A stretch of 18,663 nt of DNA. Origin: Candidatus Kapaibacterium sp. (GTDB taxonomy: Bacteria; Bacteroidota; Ignavibacteria; Kapaibacteriales; UBA2268). Position numbers and translations under genes: made by a program. Positions 7,852 to 14,460 of the stretch are shown here, one piece after another (the first letter of the stretch is position 1; each line of letters begins with the position of its first letter). The stretch is taken from NCBI GenBank assembly GCA_938038165.1, contig CALHRB010000148.1, positions 1 through 18,663 on the forward strand. The letters are read 5' to 3'. The notes under the pieces were generated by a model. It was given only the letters and a program-made list of their open reading frames with translations. It was not told the origin of the DNA and ran no database searches.

Positions 7852-8526
7852 TCAGTTACTTTTTAGTTTATTTTTAAATATTTTTTTGAATTTTTCATAT
7901 TTAGGATTGATGACAAAAGCACAATACCCCTGATTTGGATTATTTTTAAAATAATTATGGTGGTAATCCTCTGCAACGTAAAATTTCTTGAATTCGGTAA
8001 CTTCGGTAACAATAGGTTTATCAAAAATTTTTTCTTTTTCAATCAAAGAGATATATTTTTCAGCCGCTTTTTGCTGTTCCTCATTATGATAAAAAATTAC
8101 TGACCGGTATTGAGTGCCGATGTCATTACCCTGTCGGTTAAGCGATGTTGGATCGTGTGTTTTAAAAAAAACTTCGAGCAATTCATCATAAGAAATAATT
8201 CCCGGATTATATGTAATCTGAATAACTTCTGCATGACCCGTATTACCGATGCAAACCTCTTCGTAAGTGGGATTTTCGGTTTTTCCTCCTGAATATCCCG
8301 GGAGAACGGAGTAAACTCCTTCCAATTCACTGAAGATGGCTTCAGAGCACCAAAAACATCCTGATCCAAAAGTTGCGAGTTCTTTCGTTGTATCATTTGA
8401 CATATTATTTTCTCTATGATTAATCGACATTTTGGTTGTTGATTTCTGACAAGACCCAACAATAAATTGTGTCAATGTCAAACAAAACACCAAAAGAAAA
8501 AACTTAAAATAAAAAAAAATCTTCAT
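7852..8526 (-). CDS. msrA: Peptide-methionine (S)-S-oxide reductase MsrA, lipoprotein form
   Basis: Reduces the S-epimer of methionine sulfoxide in proteins. The catalytic domain spans residues 48-215, with GSGCFWC (54-60; nucleophile Cys57), GYSGG (77-81), NPTYEEVC (85-92), HDPTSLNRQGNDIGTQYRS (124-142) and AEDYHHNYF (185-193). Cys202 in GYC is the probable resolving cysteine. Unusually, a hydrophobic leader precedes the domain: basic start, hydrophobic core and a lipobox-like IVGSC with Cys26, so it is predicted to be a lipid-anchored exported enzyme. A hydrophilic linker (27-47) follows. In-frame ATGs at residues 33 and 42 could in principle yield a cytoplasmic form. The chosen ATG is the only start that includes the leader, and it is preceded by AGG two bases away. 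This start region sits inside a 12-bp inverted repeat described separately. The gene lies 61 bases after sppA. Confidence 0.9.
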   Translation of the reverse strand: MKIFFYFKFFLLVFCLTLTQFIVGSCQKSTTKMSINHRENNMSNDTTKELATFGSGCFWCSEAIFSELEGVYSVLPGYSGGKTENPTYEEVCIGNTGHAEVIQITYNPGIISYDELLEVFFKTHDPTSLNRQGNDIGTQYRSVIFYHNEEQQKAAEKYISLIEKEKIFDKPIVTEVTEFKKFYVAEDYHHNYFKNNPNQGYCAFVINPKYEKFKKIFKNKLKSN

Positions 8527-8571
8527 CCTGCTTTTTGACGAATAAATGATGAATAAATTCAGGATGAAGAT
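8519..8571 (-). promoter_or_regulatory. 12-bp perfect inverted repeat covering the msrA start codon, followed by a T tract
   Basis: On the minus strand, ATCTTCATCCTG (8571-8560) is the exact reverse complement of CAGGATGAAGAT (8530-8519). The two are separated by a 29-base loop. The right arm contains the AGG that could serve as ribosome site and the msrA ATG (8526-8524). Immediately after this arm the minus strand reads eight further T residues, then ATTTT. The element can therefore be read as a hairpin that hides the msrA start from ribosomes, as an intrinsic terminator for the upstream sppA transcript, or both. The repeat is plain in the sequence; its function is inference. No other protein gene depends on this segment. 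Confidence 0.6.
8537..8558. repeat. Two-copy 11-bp tandem repeat in the hairpin loop
   Basis: GACGAATAAAT (8537-8547) is followed directly by GATGAATAAAT (8548-8558). The copies differ at one base. The pair sits in the loop between the arms of the inverted repeat upstream of msrA. It could be a regulator half-site pair or only the trace of a small duplication. Confidence 0.5.
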
Positions 8572-8587
8572 AAGTAAAGGAAAAAAA

Positions 8588-10498
8588 TTATTTTATATAA
8601 ATACTATAAGGCAAAGCAATCATCACCTGTTCTCTTTTAGCAATGGAAAACAAGTTGAAGAAATAATCTACTTGTTTTTTCATAAAATCTGGCAAAGATT
8701 GATAAAACTTATAAGTCAAACTTTTGTCAACGCCAAAGAGTCTTTCAATGACAGAATTTCTGATGATGGATTCTTCGTTTTCCTCTGTTCCCAAAAGGCT
8801 TTTTATAAGTTTTTCGAAACTATCGGTTGGTTTGGGGTATTCCTTGATCCTCACTAACTCATTTTCAGGAACACCAATCCTTCGTTTAGCTATATTAATA
8901 GCTGTTCTTATTCCGCCAAGAGTGTCAACAAGACCAATTTTATGAGCATCTTCTCCTGTCCAGACACGACCTTTGGCAATTGCCCTGATTTCATCAAAGG
9001 ATTTATTTCTACCAGAAGAGACTTTATTGATAAACCTGTGATAAATGCCTTCGACCCTTTGATGGAACTTATCTCTTTGTTCCTTACTAAAAGGATAAAG
9101 GATGTTTAGATCCTGAGCAGAAGGACTTGTGTTGATTGAATCAAGTGTGATATCGAGCTTTTTAATCATATCACTTAAAATTGGTATAGCGGAAATTACC
9201 CCAATTGAACCGGTAATAGTCATCGGATGTGCTATTATTGTATCGCAAGGAACAGAAATATAATAACCTCCTGATGCAGCAACATCACTCATCGAAGCAT
9301 ACACAGGCTTTTCTTTTTTTGTATCAATGATTTCCTGCCAGATAGCATCAGATGCAATGACAGAACCTCCCGGGCTGTCAATCCTTAAAATGATAGCTTT
9401 CACTTTTTTGTCTTCTCTAGCTTTCCTCAAATTCTTTATAAATTCCTTTGGGGTAATAATATTTTCATTAACAAAAGGAGAATTTGATGATTCGGGCATA
9501 ATAGCACCAGAACCATAAATAATTGCTATCATAGGTGCATCTTCTTTGACTTTTGTTAATTTTTCAGGTAAGTCTGACCATAAATAATTACTTGTTGATA
9601 CAAGCCGGAGTTTTTTTGTTTTTTCATCCTTAACATCGGCAAATGCAAGGTCTCGGATTTTATCACGAACTTGCTGCTCAGTGGCAAACTCGTCAATTAA
9701 ACCGAGAGCTTTCATTGAATCAGCAGTGAAAACTCCACGTGCAAGAATGTTCTCTATTGTTTGCTTGTCAAGTTTTCTATATTTAGCAACAGCTTCAACA
9801 AACTTATTATGTCGCTGATTTAAGATTACCCTTAGTTGAAGTTTCGAGGAGTCGCTGAATGATGTTCTGTTTAATGATTCGCCTGCCGATTTAAAATCTT
9901 CGAAATGATCAACAAAAAATTCAATACCAAGCTTAGCTAACAACCCCTTCATAAATAGCTGAGTAATTGCAAAACCATTCATTTCTACAACCCCATCCTC
10001 GGGCATAAAAATTTTGTCAGCCGGTAAGATTCTAAGATACTGGTTTTCTGTTCCTGCTTCGAAATAGGCATAGATGAACTTGCCTGATTGCTTGAATTCG
10101 TCCAAAGCTTCCATCAATTCCATAGTCTTTGCATAACCAAGTTCTATCAGCGTGGTGTTGAAATATATACCCTTTATCCTGTCGTCCTGTTTAGCTATTC
10201 TAATAGCTCTCAATATATCGTGGAAAGATTCACCCTTGGACATTGTAAATATTGTTGTGAAAGGATCTGACTTAGATACTTCCTCAATATCCGATTTGAA
10301 ATTTAAATACAGAACTGTGTTTGGCTTTACCTCAACAGGTTCTTTTGCAAAAAATGAATCTATCGAAGCAAGAAAAGAATAAATTAAGATAATAAACCCA
10401 AAGAAGATAACTCCAATGATTAGAACCGGGATCCACCATCGTGACTTTCTTCTGGCATAATAAGGCTCGGGCATCACAGGTGATTGGGAATTTGTCAT
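8588..10498 (-). CDS. sppA: Signal peptide peptidase SppA, 67-kDa type (family S49)
   Basis: Membrane-bound serine protease that degrades released signal peptides and membrane-embedded remnants at the outer face of the inner membrane. A single transmembrane anchor (about residues 21-44, WWIPVLIIGVIFFGF) is followed by two S49 domains, as in the long E. coli SppA; 636 residues is the expected size. The first domain holds Lys203 in EDFKSAGESLN, matching the catalytic lysine (Lys209 in E. coli). The second domain has LRIDSPGGSV (371-380) and SDVAASGGYY (404-413) with nucleophile Ser409, then ITGSIGVIS. Both members of the Ser-Lys dyad are present, so it should be active. A good ribosome site, GGAG (10507-10504), lies 5 bases before the ATG. 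It follows the PAP2 gene by 52 bases and precedes msrA by 61 bases with a strong hairpin between them. Confidence 0.92.
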   Translation of the reverse strand: MTNSQSPVMPEPYYARRKSRWWIPVLIIGVIFFGFIILIYSFLASIDSFFAKEPVEVKPNTVLYLNFKSDIEEVSKSDPFTTIFTMSKGESFHDILRAIRIAKQDDRIKGIYFNTTLIELGYAKTMELMEALDEFKQSGKFIYAYFEAGTENQYLRILPADKIFMPEDGVVEMNGFAITQLFMKGLLAKLGIEFFVDHFEDFKSAGESLNRTSFSDSSKLQLRVILNQRHNKFVEAVAKYRKLDKQTIENILARGVFTADSMKALGLIDEFATEQQVRDKIRDLAFADVKDEKTKKLRLVSTSNYLWSDLPEKLTKVKEDAPMIAIIYGSGAIMPESSNSPFVNENIITPKEFIKNLRKAREDKKVKAIILRIDSPGGSVIASDAIWQEIIDTKKEKPVYASMSDVAASGGYYISVPCDTIIAHPMTITGSIGVISAIPILSDMIKKLDITLDSINTSPSAQDLNILYPFSKEQRDKFHQRVEGIYHRFINKVSSGRNKSFDEIRAIAKGRVWTGEDAHKIGLVDTLGGIRTAINIAKRRIGVPENELVRIKEYPKPTDSFEKLIKSLLGTEENEESIIRNSVIERLFGVDKSLTYKFYQSLPDFMKKQVDYFFNLFSIAKREQVMIALPYSIYIK

Positions 10499-10503
10499 TT
10501 TTT

Positions 10504-10507
10504 CTCC
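10504..10507 (-). promoter_or_regulatory. Shine-Dalgarno site of sppA
   Basis: The minus strand reads TTGGAGAAAAATG. GGAG is 5 bases from the start codon, which supports the annotated start of sppA. Most other minus-strand genes here lack such a match. Confidence 0.6.
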
Positions 10508-10550
10508 AATAATTTAATTAGTTATTTGCTTATGATATTACGATAAAATT

Positions 10551-11216
10551 CTAAATTTGTTTCAATTTTTTATATAATGAAAAGTTCAGCCAAAGTGAAT
10601 GATTTATTTTTTCGTTTTTTTCAAATATATAAAATACAATGCTTGTGGAAAGCACACCAATTAGAGATCCAGCCCAAACATCAACAAGGAAATGCTGCAA
10701 AAGATAAATTCTGGAAATGGCAACAAAAAAAGCAAAAAGGAAAAAAACAAATGAAATTTTTTTGTTCCTGGTTATCAAAGCCATAAGTAAAAAAAATGCA
10801 AAAGCTGTGGCGGTGTGACCCGATGGAAAGCTGTTATAATAATAATTATCTATGCCTTGAACTATATGGAGATTTTCGATATTATTTAAAAATTTCAATG
10901 GTCTTGGACTTTGAACAATATGCTTGATTATTTGAGAAACTAATCCGCTAACGGCAAATGTGATGACAGTTAATACTGCATATCTGACCCTTAAAATAGT
11001 CATTGGGATAAGCATAATTGTTACAAAAAGACCATCACCCAAAAAGGTCATATATTTGAAAAATGTATCGATAAAAGAACTGTGTATGGAATTAAGAATA
11101 ATCAAGAAATGTTCCCTTGGAAAAATAATAACGTATATGCTTGCAAGAATAAAAAAAATCAAATAGAGCAGAAAAAAAATTCTGTTTTCTTTTAGCAGGA
11201 CTTTGATTATATGCAT
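10551..11216 (-). CDS. PAP2 superfamily membrane phosphatase
   Basis: Integral membrane acid phosphatase of the type 2 phosphatidic acid phosphatase family. Likely substrates are lipid phosphates such as undecaprenyl pyrophosphate, phosphatidic acid or phosphatidylglycerophosphate. All three signature motifs are present: KHIVQSPRP (K-x6-RP), FPSGHT (PSGH) and SRIYLLQHFLVD (SR-x5-H-x3-D). Their spacing, with an N-terminal two-helix segment before motif 1 and the phosphate site on the outer face, is typical. About six hydrophobic helices are visible. At 221 residues it is a standard size. The start ATG lies 5 bases after the stop of the upstream TerB-like gene, so the two are in one operon. The substrate cannot be told from sequence; recycling of the polyprenyl carrier would fit the glycosyltransferase further down the run. 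Confidence 0.85.
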   Translation of the reverse strand: MHIIKVLLKENRIFFLLYLIFFILASIYVIIFPREHFLIILNSIHSSFIDTFFKYMTFLGDGLFVTIMLIPMTILRVRYAVLTVITFAVSGLVSQIIKHIVQSPRPLKFLNNIENLHIVQGIDNYYYNSFPSGHTATAFAFFLLMALITRNKKISFVFFLFAFFVAISRIYLLQHFLVDVWAGSLIGVLSTSIVFYIFEKNEKINHSLWLNFSLYKKLKQI

Positions 11217-11221
11217 ATGGA

Positions 11222-12223
11222 TTAATTTTTTGTAGTTTGAGAATTCAAAATATCATTAGAATTATTATCTTCTTCTGAATCAAAAGTATGAACAATAGTA
11301 AATAATTTCTTTTTCCTGAATTGTTTGCAAATCATATCTGCATAATTATAAGAATAAAAAGAGCCAATAGAATAAGCCACACCACCTGCAGCCTGAACCT
11401 TGACAGAATCTGGCAGTAGTTGTTTTATTGTTTCTTCGTCTTTCTCTTTTTGAGGAACAATTATTACATGGTAAATTTTAATATTTTCGTCTCTTTTCAG
11501 ATAAGTTTCTATTATTCCCATAAGTTCCGAAGTTATCAATTCCTCTTCTTCAGAGATTTTTTCATCGGCATTAATAAGTTCCGTCATCATATCTTTTAAT
11601 TGAGCGACCTGTTCTGAAGGTGGCTCCCGATCAAGATAATCTACTAAACTATTTCTTAATCTAATATAGTTATTTTCAGTGCCTTTTAGTCTTTCCTTAT
11701 TCAACTTTTCTGAGGAATAATCAATATTCCACTCTTTGGCAAAAGCAGAAATCAGTTCTTTCTCTTTTAAGTCAAGTTCTTCGTCTATCATAGCAAGTTG
11801 GTGAAGAATATTGATTATAACTTCTGCATTCTGTGGTTTAAAGAAACGCTTAATGAGGTAATTTGCTTCCTTTCGTTCAAGTCTTAACGATTGCTTAATT
11901 AAGTTCCAAAATCCAAGCCTTTTTTGTCCCTTAACCCATAGACCTGTTCCAATCAAGAGAAATATAGATGCTTCTATCATTATAATTGACGTATCTATTA
12001 TGCTTTCGTAATCTTGTTTTATAATATATGAAATGATCCAAATGGAACAATTAAGCAAAAGCAAAGACAAACCAAAAATAGATTGTGATTCGGCTACTTC
12101 CTTGTCCCATTTTCTTTTCCAAATTTTATTTGCTCTTAAATAGAGTTGAAGAATTGACATACCTATTGAAATCCAGAGAAAAATATCAATTATCTTTTCA
12201 AAAAGATTCATGCTGCATACCAA
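11222..12223 (-). CDS. Membrane protein with TerB-like region and C-terminal SPOR-like domain
   Basis: I do not recognise a named gene. Three hydrophobic helices lie at about residues 11-29, 47-68 and 78-97. A soluble helical region (about 130-242) holds two acidic helix pairs, LAMIDEELDLKEKELI and LINADEKISEEEELI. They resemble the repeated motif of TerB-like (tellurite-resistance/co-chaperone DjlA) domains, which have conserved Asp/Glu. The last part (about 249-314) can be read as the beta-alpha-beta-beta-alpha-beta order of SPOR domains. It includes YSIGSFYSYNYADMICKQF, close to the family's VGSF-x-S-x-x-x-A pattern. SPOR domains bind denuded peptidoglycan, so a cell-wall or envelope-stress role is plausible but inferred. 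An alternative start at Met5 (12211) is possible; neither start has a clear ribosome site. It is the first gene of the minus-strand run and is divergent from the hydrogenase cluster. Confidence 0.6.
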   Translation of the reverse strand: MVCSMNLFEKIIDIFLWISIGMSILQLYLRANKIWKRKWDKEVAESQSIFGLSLLLLNCSIWIISYIIKQDYESIIDTSIIMIEASIFLLIGTGLWVKGQKRLGFWNLIKQSLRLERKEANYLIKRFFKPQNAEVIINILHQLAMIDEELDLKEKELISAFAKEWNIDYSSEKLNKERLKGTENNYIRLRNSLVDYLDREPPSEQVAQLKDMMTELINADEKISEEEELITSELMGIIETYLKRDENIKIYHVIIVPQKEKDEETIKQLLPDSVKVQAAGGVAYSIGSFYSYNYADMICKQFRKKKLFTIVHTFDSEEDNNSNDILNSQTTKN

Positions 12224-12364
12224 ATTAAAACCACAAGTCAGAATTGCAAGATAATAAAGTTATTGATTTTAAAAAAAATAATTGTTAAAAATAAAACAAG
12301 CAACACTATGATTACATATTATTCGAATTAATTATTTTTAATCAAGTTAAAGGTATTTTTTTAT

Positions 12365-12372
12365 TATCTTTG
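12365..12372 (+). promoter_or_regulatory. Candidate -7 element (TAnnTTTG) upstream of the hydrogenase cluster
   Basis: TATCTTTG is an exact match to the Bacteroidota primary-sigma -7 consensus TAnnTTTG. It lies 38 bases before the response-regulator ATG, at a sensible distance for a start site near 12379. The -33 TTTG partner is not evident; GTTAA at 12346-12350 sits in the right area. The rest of the 187-base divergent spacer (12224-12410) is A/T-rich. I see no clear operator, and no comparably good element for the opposite gene. Confidence 0.4.
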
Positions 12373-12410
12373 AAATTGTAACCATAATGTTTTTTTGTTG
12401 AAAGTTTTTT

Positions 12411-12776
12411 ATGACAAAAATTGCAATAATTGATGATGATCCCGATATCGTCGAAGCGATCGGAACATTGCTTGAACTGAAAGGGTTTAAGGTAGTATCT
12501 GCGTCTGACATAGATGCAGGATTTGATTTAATAACAACCGAACATCCTGATATAATTATCTTGGATGTGATGATGCAGGAACCAGACGATGGTTTCTATC
12601 TGGCAATGAAACTGAGGAAAAAAGGGTTTTCGACACCAATTATAATGCTAACATCAGTCTCGAAAGCCACTGGTATGAATTTTGGCACTGAAGGGGCTCT
12701 TCCTGTAAATGAATTTTTGGAAAAGCCTATACAATCAAGCATTTTGCTTGACCTGATCAATAAATATTTATCTTAA
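12411..12776 (+). CDS. Single-domain (CheY-like) response regulator
   Basis: A stand-alone receiver domain of 121 residues. The acidic pocket Asp8-Asp9-Asp10 is in IIDDDPD, the phosphoacceptor Asp52 in IILDVMM, Thr81-Ser82 in IMLTSVS, and Lys105 in FLEKPI. All phosphorylation and switch residues are therefore present. There is no DNA-binding or enzymatic output domain, so it must act by protein contact or as a phosphorelay intermediate. It starts the hydrogenase cluster: the NuoE-like gene begins 15 bases after its stop. A full sensor kinase follows the hydrogenase at 16418. From memory, regulators of this kind are found beside multimeric [FeFe] hydrogenase genes in other anaerobes. Its target is unknown, and pairing with the downstream kinase is inference from position. 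Confidence 0.88.
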   Translation: MTKIAIIDDDPDIVEAIGTLLELKGFKVVSASDIDAGFDLITTEHPDIIILDVMMQEPDDGFYLAMKLRKKGFSTPIIMLTSVSKATGMNFGTEGALPVNEFLEKPIQSSILLDLINKYLS

Positions 12777-12777
12777 T

Positions 12778-12783
12778 GAGGAG
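12778..12783 (+). promoter_or_regulatory. Shine-Dalgarno site of the NuoE-like gene
   Basis: GAGGAG ends 8 bases before the ATG at 12792, in the short gap after the response-regulator stop. It supports that start and tight co-expression. Confidence 0.6.
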
Positions 12784-12791
12784 CTTCTTTT

Positions 12792-13265
12792 ATGTTAGTT
12801 TCAGAAAAACACGGATTAACCTTAGAAATAGAAAAGCTCGCTGAAAAATACGGGAGAACACGAGAAGCACTTCTTCCTATTCTTCAGGAAATACAAATGA
12901 AACATGGATACATATCTGAATTTGCCCAACAAGAAATTGCAAATTTTTTAGACATACATCCCGTTGAGGTATATGGAGTTGTTACGTTCTATGCTTTTTT
13001 GAGCAGAAAGCCGCAAGGACGATATATTGTTAAACTTTGTCAGACAATTGCATGCGATCTTGCGGGAAAAGAAGCCATAGCTCGGGCAATTGAAAGAGAA
13101 CTTAATATCAAGTTTGGAGAAACCACTCCTGATATGAAGTTTACTCTCGAATATATCAATTGCATGGGAATGTGTGATCAGGGTCCGGCTTTGCTTATCA
13201 ATGATGATGTTTACACACATTTGACTCCTCACAAAACCATCGAAATTATCAAGAGTTACAAATAA
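12792..13265 (+). CDS. NuoE-like [2Fe-2S] subunit of NAD-linked [FeFe] hydrogenase (HydC/HndA type)
   Basis: Thioredoxin-fold electron-transfer subunit that connects the flavin subunit with the rest of the hydrogenase complex; cytoplasmic. The four cluster cysteines are Cys83 and Cys88 (CQTIAC) and Cys124 and Cys128 (CMGMC), the C-x4-C...C-x3-C pattern of the NuoE family. The N-terminal helical half contains LLPILQEIQMKHGYIS and the block VYGVVTFYAFL (59-69), both diagnostic of 24-kDa subunits. At 157 residues it is a standard length. Because it is followed directly by NuoF-like and HydA genes and no other complex I genes, I assign it to a soluble hydrogenase and not to respiratory complex I. 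Confidence 0.92.
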   Translation: MLVSEKHGLTLEIEKLAEKYGRTREALLPILQEIQMKHGYISEFAQQEIANFLDIHPVEVYGVVTFYAFLSRKPQGRYIVKLCQTIACDLAGKEAIARAIERELNIKFGETTPDMKFTLEYINCMGMCDQGPALLINDDVYTHLTPHKTIEIIKSYK

Positions 13266-13270
13266 GGAGG
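13264..13270 (+). promoter_or_regulatory. Strong Shine-Dalgarno site of the NuoF-like gene
   Basis: AAGGAGG lies 6 bases before the ATG at 13277 and overlaps the stop codon of the NuoE-like gene (TAA 13263-13265). This is the best ribosome site in the window and implies coupled, efficient translation. Confidence 0.7.
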
Positions 13271-13276
13271 AAAACA

Positions 13277-14449
13277 ATGCCTATAATGAATGATACTATA
13301 CAATTTAATGTTGGAGAACATAGATTGGCTCTCGAAAAAGCTTTGAAATTGGCACCTCAAGACATTGTAATGGAAATCAGGGAAGCCGGATTGAAAGGCA
13401 GAGGTGGTGCAGGTTTTCCAACTGGAACAAAATGGCTTATGGCACTTTCTGCTATTGCTGATAAAAAGTTTGTTATTTGCAATGCTGACGAAGGAGAACC
13501 GGGAACATTCAAAGACAGAGTATTATTAGATGAATATACTAATCTTGTTATTGACGGGATTACTATTGGTGGCTATGCAATACAGGCAGCCGAAGCTATT
13601 ATTTACCTGCGAGCCGAATACAAATATTTACATCACAAACTCGAAAGATTTCTTGAGGAAAAAAGAGAGAATAATCAGCTTGGAAATAATATTTTGAACT
13701 CGGGCTTTAATTTCGATATCAAAATAAGGCTTGGTTCAGGTGCTTATGTATGCGGCGAAGAAACAGCTCTGATCGAATCTCTGGAAGGTCACAGAGGTGA
13801 AGCTCGAAATCGTCCTCCTTTTCCGGTTAATACTGGTTTTATGGGCTACCCTACAATTGTAAATAATGTTGAAACTTTTGCATCGGCCGCCATTATTATT
13901 TCAAAAGGGGCTGAGTGGTTCAGAGAGATCGGTATTTCGAAATCTTATGGAACAAAATTAGTTTCAATTTCGGGCGACTGCAAAAAGCCAGGTGTTTACG
14001 AAGTCCCATTTGGAATATCTATCAATGATTTGTTGAAAATGGTTCAAGCAGACGAAGCTAAAGCTGTTCAGGTTGGTGGCGCATCAGGGCAGTGCATCCC
14101 CGAATCACAATTTGATAGAAAAATTTCTTTCGAAGATCTTTCCACTGGTGGCTCGGTTATGATTTTTAATAAGTCAAGGGACATGCTCCACATCTTGAGA
14201 AACTTTATGGAATTCTTTGTGGAGGAATCTTGCGGGCAGTGCTCGCCTTGCAGGATTGGTAACAAGAAACTTCTGGAAGGAGTAGAACTTATTGAACAAG
14301 GAAAATGCTCATATACTTACTTAAACGAATTAATTGAGCTTGGCAAATCTATGCAGTTAGCCTCGAAATGCGGTCTTGGTCAGTCAAGTCCTAATCCTTT
14401 CATTTCAATTTTAACAAATTTTGAGAATGAAGTATTTTCAACAAGATAA
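13277..14449 (+). CDS. NuoF-like NADH/FMN/[4Fe-4S] subunit of [FeFe] hydrogenase (HydB type, short form)
   Basis: Oxidises NADH or reduces NAD(P)+ with FMN and passes electrons through a [4Fe-4S] cluster to the hydrogenase subunit. The FMN/NADH site is visible as GRGGAGFPTGTKW (41-53), CNADEGEPGTFKDR (68-81) and GSGAYVCGEETALIESLEG (153-171). An SLBB segment follows (VSISGDCKKPGVYEVP). The N3-type cluster ligands are Cys319, Cys322, Cys325 (ESCGQCSPCRIG) and Cys365 (SKCGLG). At 390 residues it is the short form. It lacks the N-terminal thioredoxin-like [2Fe-2S] domain and the C-terminal two-[4Fe-4S] ferredoxin domain that enlarge HydB of Thermotoga-type bifurcating enzymes. The gaps of 11 bases on each side and the strong ribosome site show one operon. 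NAD versus NADP preference cannot be read safely. Confidence 0.92.
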   Translation: MPIMNDTIQFNVGEHRLALEKALKLAPQDIVMEIREAGLKGRGGAGFPTGTKWLMALSAIADKKFVICNADEGEPGTFKDRVLLDEYTNLVIDGITIGGYAIQAAEAIIYLRAEYKYLHHKLERFLEEKRENNQLGNNILNSGFNFDIKIRLGSGAYVCGEETALIESLEGHRGEARNRPPFPVNTGFMGYPTIVNNVETFASAAIIISKGAEWFREIGISKSYGTKLVSISGDCKKPGVYEVPFGISINDLLKMVQADEAKAVQVGGASGQCIPESQFDRKISFEDLSTGGSVMIFNKSRDMLHILRNFMEFFVEESCGQCSPCRIGNKKLLEGVELIEQGKCSYTYLNELIELGKSMQLASKCGLGQSSPNPFISILTNFENEVFSTR

Positions 14450-14455
14450 GGAAAG
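14448..14455 (+). promoter_or_regulatory. Shine-Dalgarno site of hydA
   Basis: AAGGAAAG ends 5 bases before the ATG at 14461 and overlaps the last two bases of the preceding stop codon. It supports the 624-residue start of HydA. Confidence 0.55.
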
Positions 14456-14460
14456 AAAAA

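Noticed and set aside
8097..8462. A 121-codon open frame within msrA on the same strand, in another frame
   Set aside because: It lies wholly inside a gene with full MsrA motifs, its translation shows no family pattern, and it has no ribosome site.
8546..8857. A 103-codon plus-strand open frame across the sppA end and the msrA upstream region
   Set aside because: Two thirds of it is antisense to sppA and it has no start signal. The non-coding hairpin explains the intergenic part better.
12948..13277. A 109-codon antisense open frame over the NuoE-like gene
   Set aside because: It overlaps the conserved cysteine motifs of the sense gene and has no recognisable features.
12792..14449. Respiratory complex I (nuoE-nuoF)
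   Set aside because: The next gene is an [FeFe] hydrogenase with all three H-cluster motif regions, not NuoG, and no membrane Nuo subunits are present.
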